Assembly (NCBI RefSeq): GCF_000004825.1
Contig: NW_008805078.1
Location: 1,206,069-1,270,068 of the forward strand
DNA length: 64,000 nt
DNA from: Heterostelium album PN500
Lineage: Eukaryota; Evosea; Eumycetozoa; Acytosteliales; Acytosteliaceae
Direction of reading: 5' to 3'
In this document: piece by piece, positions 1-9,614 of the stretch
How the letters are laid out: each line of letters opens with the position of its first letter
Position numbering within the stretch: position 1 is the stretch's first letter
Notes under the pieces: model-generated
Database searches by the model: none
The model's input: the letters and a program-made list of their open reading frames with translations, nothing else
Told to the model about the DNA's origin: nothing
Program-made: the position numbers and the translations under genes

Positions 1-103
1 ATTAATATTTAATCATATAGGTATAATAATATGTTAAAGTTTTAAAACTAATATATTTGATCGATGTATGCTATATTTTATTTTATTATTATTATTATTA
101 TAG

Positions 104-2021
104 ATGTTCAACCAGGTGCATCTAAACCAGAGATGAAAAAACAGATGAGAACATTGATACATTCGATAAATAATAATACAGCGTTGCCAGCAAGTATAAT
201 GACACCACAACCGAAACCACAAGATTTGGCTAGTCTTACAGGTTTCAATCAGATGCAGACAGTTGCAACAGGTCAGCCTACATCGACAACACCAACACCT
301 CTCACACCTCAGATGAATCCAATGATGCATATGAATATGAATATGAACATGAATATGAATATGAACATGAATATCAATCAACAAGCGATGCAGGTACCGG
401 GTTCAATGCAATTCATGCAGGGTGCACCTATCAACCCGTATATGATGACACCGGGAATGTACTCGGCTCCACCACAGGTACCGGTGATGCCATACTTGAC
501 CACACCGGGCGGTTCGACACCGGCTTCGGCCACTCCACAATCGATTACTGCCGCACCGTCGCCAGCCATGACACCGTCAAAGGCGACGTCACTGTCGCCA
601 CCAGGCTCGCCAAGATCCAAGCAAGACAAGAAGGAACGTGGTGATGGTACGACCGGTCCCGACGAGCAAGATGTCTGCTCCGAGTGCACAAAGAAAGCAA
701 ACAAAGAGTGTAGCAACAGGCGTTGTCGTGGATGTTGTCTTCGTCACATGATTGACACCAAGGAGTTGTGTCTGGTTCACATCAAGGACGAGAGCAGACG
801 TCCCCGTACCAAAGAGAATCCACACGCCGAAACCATACAAACGCTCATCCAACAGGCACAAGCACAGTTTCCAAACTTTTCCATCTCCACTTCGAACACC
901 CCAACCGTTTCCACTCCGAATTTAGCGGGCACACCAGGTTTGGCAGGCATGCCCTCGGCCAGCATGGAACCGCTTAGTCTCGGTGTATCGCCAATACTCT
1001 CTGGCGTAAAGACACCGACCAAGATGAATATGCCAATTGCTATCCCACTCCACAACGTCGCAGTTCCAGTGGTACAACCGCAGCCCGCTGAGATTCCAGC
1101 GGTAGCACCGGCCGAGCCACCCAAACAAGAATACACCTCAACACACAAAGCACAATCACAATTCCAATTGGCATTCATCAATATTCAAGCAATGTACATG
1201 CAACAGATTGCCAGTCATCGTTTGGCATTGCCACGCGAAGACAAATATGCATTCTTCTCGTGTTTCAAATGCGACAAAGTCCTCTCAGTCAATGGTTCCA
1301 GTCTGTGGAAACATCTTCAAACCGATCATCCAAATGAATTGATTCCATTCCTCAAAGAAATGATTAATTCAGATAATAATATATTTAATGATAATCAAGG
1401 TAAAATTAATAAGCTAATGATTCAAATTGTTTATCATATACTAACTAGATTCATTCATTTTTTTATTACTATAGATATTTTTGTATTATCTAAATCAAAA
1501 GCAAAAGAAAGATTCGATGAAAGTTCAGAATGGTTGGAGGAATTGTTAACACCGTCGGCAGCAAATCAAATCAATGATAGTGCACATCACCAACAAAGAA
1601 TCAAAAATCTAAAGGATTTCCAAAGAAAACTACAAACAATGATGAATCATTTCGAATCCTCACAATCAATCGATAACATCAAGAATGAATCAACCGTTTT
1701 CTACGATTTCTATGATAAATTATCAAGAACAAAAACATTGGAAGTAAGTATTCTAAAGTTATAAAAAAAATAATCAAATACTAAACTTCTACAACTCTCT
1801 CTCTCTCTCTCTCTCTCTCTTTACTCATTTATTAGGAATTAGAAGATATAGGTAAACAATTTGAAAAATTAAAAGATATACATTTGGTCGAACATAAATC
1901 TATTTTGACAGATCTAACACAACCACAGAGTAGCACAATTCTTTCTACAGTCGCACCATCAGATGAACCAACCTATAAATTTATTGAAAATGACAAATCA
2001 TTTACAATCCAAAGTTTATAA
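104..2021 (+). CDS. SHI/LRP1-like Cys-rich zinc-finger protein, 5' partial
   Basis: This is the 3' part of a multi-exon gene; the first exon(s) lie before the window. A T-rich intron ends in TAG at 103. Exons read 104-1399, 1475-1743 and 1836-2021, giving about 582 residues. The N-terminal half is Pro/Thr/Met/Asn-rich and low in complexity, with a Met-Asn run near 330-375. A Cys cluster at about 670-780 follows C-x2-C-x7-C-x4-C-x2-CC and then C-x2-H (CSNRRCRGCC core). That spacing resembles the zinc finger of plant SHI/LRP1 (DUF702) proteins. A second C-x2-C...H-x4-H motif at about 1260-1330 looks like a C2H2/BED-type finger, and the C-terminus looks helical and coiled-coil-like. A nuclear DNA-binding role is inferred from the fingers only. 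The first intron inside the window (1400-1474) is 75 nt with no stop, so unspliced RNA would also read through. Confidence 0.72.
1795..1820. repeat. CT microsatellite in an intron
   Basis: A run of about 13 CT dinucleotides lies in the last intron (1744-1835) of the zinc-finger gene. It acts as an unusually regular pyrimidine tract 15 bases before the acceptor AG. Confidence 0.9.
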
Positions 2022-2073
2022 AAATAATAATAATAAAATATTATAATTTAATATAGATGTTTTTTATTTAATT

Positions 2074-2511
2074 TTACAATAATAGTTTGATTGATAATGA
2101 TAATAATGTAACAATCAAAGCATTTCCTATTAGTTTGGAGGAGGAAGATGATGTTCTTGTTGTTGGATTTCCAGTGGCGGTGGATGTGTTTGAAGATACA
2201 GCACCTGTTCCAGTAGTAGTTGCTGAACCAGTGGTAGTGGTGGTTGTTGTGGTGGTGGTGGTGGTGGTGGTCGAGTTAGAGCTACCAGTTGTCGAGGTTG
2301 TTGAGTTTGAACTTCCTGTAGTTGATCCATCGGTAGTTGTTGAAGTACTACTATTTGATCCACCACCTGTATTTGAATCTGTAGTATTTGTATTTCCAGT
2401 TGAATTGGTTGTGTCTACTTCAGTTATAGTATCACTTTCAGATCTAACTGAATTAGCAAAAGTAATACATAATAGCAATACTGCAATAGTTAAAAATAAT
2501 AATTTATTCAT
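2074..2511 (-). CDS. Ser/Thr-rich secreted surface protein, probable GPI anchor
   Basis: A 145-residue protein. I start it at the Met directly before a classic signal peptide (MNKLLFLTIAVLLLCITFAN). An in-frame ATG 20 codons upstream would put a charged leader before the signal. Residues about 30-125 are almost all Ser, Thr, Gly and Asn, with a run of 14 Thr, as expected for a heavily glycosylated stalk. The C-terminus is a short hydrophobic segment (IVTLLSLSIKLLL) after a Ser-rich stretch, which fits a GPI-addition signal. No folded domain is visible, and the function is unknown beyond a likely cell-surface or spore-coat location. The antisense strand also stays open because poly-Thr codons read as poly-Val. 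Confidence 0.75.
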   Translation of the reverse strand: MNKLLFLTIAVLLLCITFANSVRSESDTITEVDTTNSTGNTNTTDSNTGGGSNSSTSTTTDGSTTGSSNSTTSTTGSSNSTTTTTTTTTTTTTTGSATTTGTGAVSSNTSTATGNPTTRTSSSSSKLIGNALIVTLLSLSIKLLL

Positions 2512-2752
2512 TTTTTTTATTTTATTATATAAATATATATGATTTATAAGTGTGAATTGGATTGTGGTCAAATGATTGATCTAAAAAATGTTTGATTTAC
2601 TCTTTGGTAATAGTTATTTTTTTTGGGTATTTTTGATCAAACCAATTCAGATTTTGGAAATCGAAAAATATGAAATCATGGCTGTATTCAGAGAAAATGG
2701 GTGATCAATCAGATTATTTTAAAAAGAACAAACGATTATTGATTTTGGAGAT

Positions 2753-2783
<31 letters not shown>

Positions 2784-2854
2784 GGAACCATCTTGATTCT
2801 TTTTTGTCATTATCATTGTTTTTTTTGTTTAAATAATATTAATTAATTTTTTAT
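2512..2854. other. Intergenic: upstream of the Ser/Thr-rich gene, downstream of TSR1
   Basis: AT-rich spacer of 343 bp with a poly-T tract of about 24 near 2758-2782. Both flanking genes are on the minus strand, so it holds the promoter of the Ser/Thr-rich gene and the 3' end of tsr1. I see no gene in it. Confidence 0.7.
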
Positions 2855-5346
2855 TTAATTTTCCATATCATTTTGAATCTGTTGTTTTTGTTGTTGTTGT
2901 GCTTGTAACTCTTCTTCTGACAATGGTAAAACCCATTTAGGATAGACACGCTTATATAAATTGAGACAAACAGTATCGGATTGATCCATCTTTCCGTCAA
3001 ACAGACATTTCATTCTACCGTGAGTACCGAGTGATTCCTTGATGTGACCGACACGACCATACTTGGTGTAGAGTTCGATCTTCTTGAACCATTCGATATC
3101 CTCGGGATAGTAAAACATATCGCGTATAGTAACAAACTTTCTACTCAGTGCTTTGGCAATGCGACCAGTCAAAATAATACGTTTACATATGATTCTATCG
3201 GGATTGACACTCAAGAGGTGACCGGTGGCGACCAGCTGCTCGCAACTAGAGTCACGGAAAACCAACAGTGGTGCAGGGGGGAATGTGATTGGCGCGAAAA
3301 TCGTTGCCACTGAATTACGACCGGCAAACAAATAGGGTTCGTATTTCTGTTTATCGCAATTCGGTGCACTGATACTATAGATTGGATTGGCAGAGTACTT
3401 TCTGAAACCAATGTGGAAGAATACCTCTTCTTTCGACTTGATGACGTCGTCGTGAGAACGATGCTTCTCGACGGCAAAGTGGAGAACGGAAACCTTGTTT
3501 TCATAACGCATCAAACCCGAAAGAATCATTGGTTCTCTGAGGACGGGTGGTGCTGTGGTGATTGGACCGTTCACCAGAGTGATACGCACGTAGGTGTCTG
3601 GCTTGACTGGAGCTTTGTCTTGGATGGCAATCGATGCTTTCATCGATTGGTTGAACGAGTGGAATTGGAAGATACGTGCATAGTCGATCGGTAGGTTCTC
3701 CATGGCGTCCCAAGGCGATGAACGGAAACTCTTTAAACCACGGTACTTTGAGTATCTAACACGACATGGGAAGTTCTCTGGTGTTTGAACTTCATCTGGG
3801 AATTCAAATTCGTTTTGTTCTCTATCTTTTTCATCTACTTCGTCTTCGGATTCATCGTCGTCATCGTCGTCGCCATCCTTCATATCGTCTTGTTCCTCTT
3901 GTTCTTTAATTTTTTCGATATCCTCTTTGGTTTTTCCTTTCCATTTATCTTGATTTAATTCCAATTCTTCCAATTCCTCTTCTTCACCCGCTTCTTGAGC
4001 GGCAGTTTCTTCTTCTTCGTCACCTTCGGCCATTCCATCTTCATCGGCAGCATTCTCCATCATTTCATCATCCATAAATCCTTCACCGTCGTCACCTTCA
4101 CCTTCTTCATCGAGATACCACGATGCCTGATAGCTAGAGGTACCCTTTGGCACCAGAACCTTCTTTCTATTGGCAGCCATTGCAATTTCCTCGTTGGTTG
4201 GCATAGTCTGTTCCTGTTCGTTGTAATCTGGAATGTTGTGAGTTTGCAAAGTATCACGCTCCTCTGGTGTCGATTGATCCAATATCTTTAATTCAGTATC
4301 CATTGCCATCGTTTGTCCAGCTGCTTTTGCACGTTTGTATTTGGTTTCGTGCGGATCGCATCCCTCTTCGATCTTGGCAATCTGGAAGTCACCGACACCC
4401 GGCAAATGAACGACTTGTTTCGCCGACATGTTATTTCCACGAACGAATCCAGTCACCACCAGATTACCACTGACGTCATTCTCCATCTTCTCCACCAGTA
4501 GATAGGGACGGTAGTTACGCCATTGGATATCATTGATATGCATCGATTCCACAAAACGAAGAATCTGGGCGTGCTCCTCTGGTGTGTCGGCAGCCAACAC
4601 CTTTGGTTCCTCAGGGAAATGGAAATGATAGAGAGTGGTAATCTGTTTCTTCAGATCGTTCTTCTTTTTCTGTGGAACCTTATCGAGGTTCTGTAGGAGG
4701 AGCATCGACGATGGAACACCCTGTGCTTTGATCACCGAACATGTTCTCTCTGCAACTTGGTCGAGCGTTCCAGTAAAAGTCTGAGCATCGATAGCAAACA
4801 ATACGATATCCGCCAACTTGATATAGTCCATTAAACGATTGACCTCTCTAAAGTCACATGCCATCACACTGGCTCTAACCTTTGAAGTCAAACAAACGGT
4901 ATTCAAGAATGCTGATTGTTCCTCTGCACTCAATTCGAATTTCGACAATAAATTTGATTTCAATTTATTCATATTAACTCCTTCCGATAATGAAATGATA
5001 CACTAACAAACAATGAATTAGTTATTAATTTACTAAATAATCATAATTATAATGATAGTTGATCTATACTTACAACAATTCTTGGAGCAGCCAATTCAGG
5101 TAATCCAAGTCTTGCTCTTTCTATTGATTCTGCACGTTTCGATTGCGATTGTTTAAGTTGTTTTTGACGCATTTCATGTTGACGAGAGTTGACAACAGCC
5201 GATGCTTTGACGGATTGTCTTACACCGCTGTTTGTCTCTACCTTACCGGCAGCTCTTCTCTTGATAGTTCCTTTACTGTCATGTCTACCTGCTTTGAATG
5301 ATTTGTTTTGTTGTTTCAATGGACCTGATCTATGTCTGTGTTCCAT
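2855..5346 (-). CDS. tsr1: Pre-rRNA processing / 40S assembly factor TSR1
   Basis: Two exons, 5346-5074 and 5002-2855, join in phase 0 to give about 806 residues, close to human (804) and yeast (788) TSR1. The N-terminus has the family signature (HRHRSGPLKQQNKSFKAGRH), followed by a Lys/Arg/Gln-rich stretch. The exon join reads APRIV|CIISLSEG. A central part resembling a translational GTPase without usable G motifs (about residues 90-330) is followed by a long acidic Asp/Glu insert and then the conserved AARP2CN/DUF663 C-terminal half, including CRVRYSKYRGLKSFRSSPWD. TSR1 binds late pre-40S particles and blocks early binding of translation factors. It differs from BMS1 in length and in the lack of a P-loop. 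The 71-nt intron has GTAAGT and TTAG ends. Confidence 0.95.
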
Positions 5347-5638
5347 TGTTTTGTTTAGCTTCTATCTTTTCTAATAATAATATTAAAATAAATCAACAAA
5401 CAAAATCAATCAATAAAAAATAATTTGAAATTAAAATAAAATTATTATTTTCGTTCGTTTTTTTTTTTTGTTGTTTTTATGAAAAATTTAATAGAACTTA
5501 AAAATAAATTTGTTTTTACTCATATACCTAAAGAAATAAAAAATGAGTTTTTGGTTAAAATTTTTAAAATAAAATAGATTAAAAATAAAATTACTTAAAC
5601 GAATTAAAAATAAAAGTTTTGGAAAATTTTACATCAAA

Positions 5639-5723
5639 GGCTCCATAGCATAGTTGGTTATTGTACTTCCCTAGTAAAGGAAGAGTTAGGAAGGGGTCAC
5701 GAGTTCGAATCTCGTTGGAGCCT
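5639..5723 (+). tRNA. tRNA-Thr(AGT) with an 11-nt intron
   Basis: The acceptor stem GGCTCCA pairs with TGGAGCC, and T73 is encoded. The D loop is AGTTGGTTA, as in other eukaryotic tRNA-Thr(AGT). The T arm ACGAG-TTCGAAT-CTCGT is perfect. The anticodon stem CTTCC (5666-5670) pairs with GGAAG at 5689-5693. The loop CTAGTA...A is interrupted after position 37 by an intron at 5677-5687, leaving a normal 5-nt variable loop and a 74-nt mature tRNA. The intron itself contains a second GGAAG (5679-5683) that could pair with the same 5' half-stem. The D stem has one weak closing pair and one mismatch. CCA is not encoded, as expected for a eukaryote. Confidence 0.88.
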
Positions 5724-6131
5724 TTATAAAACTCATTAACCGCATGCGGTAAGATAAGAAAAAAAAATTCAATTTTTTGTGTTTGTTTGCTTAAATTTTT
5801 CAATCATCTGTCATAGAAGTGGTTGGAAAATGTGGTATTTTTCAAATTTAGGAGTGTTAAAATCATTTTTTACCTATATAAAAGTAAAATGATAAAAATT
5901 CTAAGGTTTTAAACCTAGTGAAAGTTGGTGATTGGAAACCAAGTTTGACTCCACAACTCTTTTTACTTACCTTATTAATATTGATTTTTAGGTAAACATA
6001 TAGGATAATGCTAAAATATAGTTTGAAATTTTAAAATATTTTATTAATTTTATTATAGTTTCTCAAAATAAACAATAGAAAGAGAAACTCTACTACATAA
6101 TACTGTATTATGAGATTTATTTTTTTTATAT
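5724..6131. other. Intergenic after the tRNA gene
   Basis: 408 bp of AT-rich DNA between the tRNA and the ankyrin gene's stop. In dictyostelids, tRNA flanks are favoured targets of TRE retroelements, but I see no element here. A short less AT-rich patch at 5885-5965 has no convincing box C/D or tRNA fold. Confidence 0.5.
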
Positions 6132-7826
6132 TTATTTATTAATATATTGATCCAATAAATCCAATGAATCAAATGATAGTGGATATTTACTATACAATTG
6201 TCTTTTGGTTTCAATAAGTTGATCTTTTGATAATTCTAACTTATTTAACCACCATTCTAGAAGTTCAAATTGATTCAATTGAATTAGATGAGAGATATAG
6301 TCTTCGGTTCTAATCGAATGAATATCAACTTGACTTTTATTTTCCAATATCCATTGAACCATAGTAGTGTAATCTTCTTTATAGATATTCTCATTTAACG
6401 CTAATATATCTTCAGTACATCCTTCAGTTCGATTATGATGCAACCATTGTATGAGATGCATGTGTCCTTGAGAAGCAGCTATATTCATTATCTCTGATGT
6501 AAAATAGAATATGTTGTCTTCACCATTTCTCTCGTGTAAATATTTCACGATTTCGAGGTGTCCTTTGGCAACCACTTTCCTGAGAATAGTTGGATCTTTC
6601 TCCAATGGTTTGTGATTTGTATTCTCAATAAACCATTCAAGTACTTGGCGATTTCCAGTCAAAGCAATATCTGATGTAATAGAAAATGAATGACCTTCAG
6701 TTCGATTCTTTAGCAACCATTTCGCCATTTCTAAATGTCCGGATTTCAAAGCACCATCCATTGCTTCCTTTGTACAACCTTCAGTTCGATTCTCATGTAG
6801 CCATTTAACTGCTTCCAGCTGATTTCTTTGTGCTGCTTCATCCATGGCTGCGGTGGAGCATCCTGCTTTAAAATTCTCATCCAACCATTTCAACATATCC
6901 ATGTATCCGAAAATAGCTGCTTTATCCATCTCGTAATGAGTGCATTTCAATAAAGATTTTGAATGTAAATATTTCAAAACTTTGAGATTTCCGAAATATG
7001 CTGGATAATATGATTGATTCATATGAAACTCTGTATGTTGCATCAACAATTCAAAGATTTCAAAGGTATCTTCACACTCCATCGCTGACAACAAATAGTT
7101 TGATCCATTTTCGTAATGATCTTTATGATTTTCAAACAAGTATCTTAGGAATTCGAGTTGGTTACCTGCAATTGCATATCCAAATACCATGGAACCTTGG
7201 AAATCTTTCGGTCTATAGTTCAACAACCATTTGAAGATTTCGATATTGCCAGCGAATGCAGCGTTATTGAATGCTTCTCGCAAACTACGATCATCGAAGC
7301 GATCGTCAAACTCATTCGGATCACTTGCTTCCAGTTTGTCTACCAACATTTTCAATAGGTCTAGATCATTTGATTGCGGTACATCGTTGATAGCTCTAAC
7401 GAAATCCCATTTGTAATTGGCGAATCTCTCGAATAGATACTGAATGATTTCCAGTCTACCAATTCTCGATGCGGTGATCAACAGAGTTTTGAGCATAGCA
7501 TCACCAAGTCCAATTTTCAATCTTCGATCGATTCGAAAGTATTCTAAAATATATTTGAATATCTCTAGATTTCCACCTCTGATTACACGTTCGAAAAGCC
7601 TAATATAGTTGAGTCGAACATGTTTGATTCTATTGGAAAGACAAGCTTTAATCTCATTGAAATAGCCGTGTGATGCCAAGATATACGGATCTTCAATGAT
7701 TTCTTGCCATTTATATAATTTCTGATTTGACTGTGTAAGTCTAGACAATATGAAATTAACTTTATTAAATATTAATTTATTCAATACTTTATTATTAAAT
7801 ACCGATTTAAATAATGAATTATTCAT
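6132..7826 (-). CDS. Ankyrin-repeat protein of a dictyostelid-expanded family
   Basis: A single-exon gene of 564 residues. From about residue 60 to 480 it is built of degenerate ankyrin-like repeats with the pattern (G)xLEx(x)KWLxEN, for example GHLEMAKWLLKN and NQLEAVKWLHENRTEGC. The phrase NRTEGC recurs three times between units. This looks like the large dictyostelid family of ankyrin proteins without a catalytic domain. The N-terminal 50 residues (KVLNKLIFNKV, YKWQEI) could be a divergent F-box-like helix bundle, but I cannot confirm that. The start is the first ATG after an AT-rich leader. A protein-binding scaffold role is inferred from the fold, and partners are unknown. Confidence 0.85.
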   Translation of the reverse strand: MNNSLFKSVFNNKVLNKLIFNKVNFILSRLTQSNQKLYKWQEIIEDPYILASHGYFNEIKACLSNRIKHVRLNYIRLFERVIRGGNLEIFKYILEYFRIDRRLKIGLGDAMLKTLLITASRIGRLEIIQYLFERFANYKWDFVRAINDVPQSNDLDLLKMLVDKLEASDPNEFDDRFDDRSLREAFNNAAFAGNIEIFKWLLNYRPKDFQGSMVFGYAIAGNQLEFLRYLFENHKDHYENGSNYLLSAMECEDTFEIFELLMQHTEFHMNQSYYPAYFGNLKVLKYLHSKSLLKCTHYEMDKAAIFGYMDMLKWLDENFKAGCSTAAMDEAAQRNQLEAVKWLHENRTEGCTKEAMDGALKSGHLEMAKWLLKNRTEGHSFSITSDIALTGNRQVLEWFIENTNHKPLEKDPTILRKVVAKGHLEIVKYLHERNGEDNIFYFTSEIMNIAASQGHMHLIQWLHHNRTEGCTEDILALNENIYKEDYTTMVQWILENKSQVDIHSIRTEDYISHLIQLNQFELLEWWLNKLELSKDQLIETKRQLYSKYPLSFDSLDLLDQYINK

Positions 7827-8009
7827 TTTAAAATTTGTTTTGCAAATGAATAATTCTTTATTTAAAATTTTTAAAATTTAATAGTGAAGTTAATGATCAA
7901 TTAAATCAAAAGTTGTGGTTGTGGGGGTTTTTCAAAAAATAGTAACATTAAATTGATACAACTCAAATTTTTATTAAAATGAAAGTAATATCAATATTTG
8001 AAATAAACA

Positions 8010-8200
8010 TTGATGTGTGTTGAACGTCTCAAACATGATTTGAGTCATCTTCTCACGTTTGGTCTTTGGATTGAGCGGGGAATCTGTCAAAAGAAAAGTG
8101 TGCTCATTTGGGAGTTCTTTGTAGAAAGTGTGATACTAGATCTTCTCCATATCATCCAAGTTGGTGATGATACTTTTTTCAATTGGGTAGTTGACTGACA
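8010..8200 (-). pseudogene. Actin gene relic (about 60 codons)
   Basis: Read on the minus strand, this stretch gives NYPIEKSIITNLDDMEKI, then a stop, then YHTFYKEL, and ends with [16 protein letters not shown]. These match the conserved actin segment of about residues 69-128 ([26 protein letters not shown] ... [15 protein letters not shown] in normal actins). The Trp after MEKI is a stop, and a few residues after YKEL are missing. No more actin is visible on either side, so this is a short fragment, not a gene. The plus strand is open over the same bases only as a by-product. Confidence 0.85.
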
Positions 8201-8449
8201 ATACTTCCAGTATTATTAAATATAGTAAAATTAACTAATTTTAATTTATTCAAGAACAGTCTATAATTAAAAATTTATAAAATTAAAACATTAAGGATTA
8301 ATGTTTGAAAGAATATCTATATAAAGGTTTACAAAGACCCAGTATTGTCTATATCACTTAAATATTGATTGTATTTTCATTAAATTTCAAGTATAAATAG
8401 TTTAATTAATAATAATTGATAAATCATTAAATTATAATAATAAAACAAA

Positions 8450-9442
8450 ATGAATATTATAAAGATAAATTCAATCTATTTATTTGTATTGTTGTTGGTT
8501 GGTGTTGTCTTTTGCAATGTTGAAGAACGTGTAAGAATCTGTGTTGAAGTCGATTGTCCAGATGTAGGAGATTGTCCAATGAGAGAAGCTTGCAATGACA
8601 ACAACATATGTACTCTCGATTCTTGTAATGGTGGTCGTTGTGTTTATTCACCAATTCACTGTGACGATAATGATGACTGTACCACTGACAGCTGTTCTCC
8701 AACACAAGGATGTGTTCACACTCCAATCTCGTGTGATGATGGTGATCAATGTACATCAGATAGCTGTAGTTCCAATGGCTGTGTTCACACTCCAATCTCT
8801 TGTGATGATGGTAATCAATGTACATCAGATAGCTGTAGTTCCAATGGATGTGTTCATACTCCAATCACTTGTGATGATGGAAATGCCTGCACTGATGATA
8901 GCTGTAATCCAATGACTGGTTGTGTAGCTACTCCAATCTCTTGTGACGACAATAATCAATGTACATCGGACATTTGCAATCCATTTACAGGCTGTGTAGC
9001 TACTCCAATCTCATGTGATGATGGAAATGCTTGTACCAACGATGGTTGTGATGTAAACACTGGCTGCACATATCAAACCGTTGTATGTAACTCTGTCTCC
9101 AACAAATGTATCTCGAATGAATGTGATATCTACAAAGGTTGTGTTGGTTCGACTATCAACTGTGACGATGGTAATGCTTGTACATCAGACAGTTGCAATC
9201 CATCGACGGGCTGTATTTTCACACCGACCTCTTGTGATGATGGCAATCAATGTACCAACGATAGCTGCGACCGTGTCAAAGGCTGTTTGAACATCAACAT
9301 CCCAGGCTGTGGAGTTGCAGTACCAAGACCAACTGTTTGTCCAACTCGTCCAGCATGTCCATGCACAGAAACTTGTTGTGGTGCTCACTGTTGTCCAAAT
9401 ATTGATATCGACATCGATGTTGATCTTTGTTCTAATAATTAG
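8450..9442 (+). CDS. Secreted Cys-rich matrix protein with Dicty_CTDC repeats
   Basis: A 330-residue single-exon gene. A signal peptide (INSIYLFVLLLVGVVFCNV) is followed by about ten 23-24-residue repeats of the form C-DDGN-x-CTSDSC-NPxTGCxxTPIS, which is the Dicty_CTDC (Pfam PF00526) repeat of the extracellular-matrix proteins EcmA and EcmB. The sequence ends in a Cys/Pro-rich tail (CPTRPACPCTETCCGAHCC). The pairs of Cys make disulphide-linked rods in slug sheath and stalk matrix proteins of this family. Two adjacent units near 8720-8870 are nearly identical in DNA over 69 bp, which points to recent tandem duplication. The gene is much shorter than EcmA/B, so it is a paralogue and not ecmA itself. 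Confidence 0.9.
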   Translation: MNIIKINSIYLFVLLLVGVVFCNVEERVRICVEVDCPDVGDCPMREACNDNNICTLDSCNGGRCVYSPIHCDDNDDCTTDSCSPTQGCVHTPISCDDGDQCTSDSCSSNGCVHTPISCDDGNQCTSDSCSSNGCVHTPITCDDGNACTDDSCNPMTGCVATPISCDDNNQCTSDICNPFTGCVATPISCDDGNACTNDGCDVNTGCTYQTVVCNSVSNKCISNECDIYKGCVGSTINCDDGNACTSDSCNPSTGCIFTPTSCDDGNQCTNDSCDRVKGCLNINIPGCGVAVPRPTVCPTRPACPCTETCCGAHCCPNIDIDIDVDLCSNN

Positions 9443-9614
9443 TATTTGTCACAATTAAATATCTTATATCTTATCTTCTTTTAATAGTGTTATATAATAA
9501 AAAAGTGATCAAATATTCAAATTGATTGATATTTTGAAAAAAAAAAAAAAGTTAAATTTAAAAAAATCAAATTTAACTGATGTGCAGCAATCTGATCTTA
9601 CAACATTCACAAAA

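Noticed and set aside
34-384. Minus-strand frame rich in His/Ile/Trp at the window start
   Set aside because: Mirror of the Met/Asn-rich segment of the zinc-finger gene; no independent coding signal.
2087-2542. Long plus-strand frame rich in Val opposite the Ser/Thr-rich gene
   Set aside because: It is the antisense of ACN codons; no start context or domain, while the minus strand has a perfect signal peptide and GPI-like end.
5639-5723. Reading the tRNA as a type II tRNA with long variable arm (Leu/Ser)
   Set aside because: Gives an 8-base anticodon loop; with an 11-base intron all stems and the 5-base variable loop are regular, and Thr identity fits GGC...GCC and T73.
5885-5965. Possible small ncRNA downstream of the tRNA
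   Set aside because: One weak C-box-like sequence, no D box with terminal stem, and no tRNA-like fold.
8010-8198. Plus-strand 62-codon frame
   Set aside because: Antisense of the actin relic; its apparent coding composition comes from actin.
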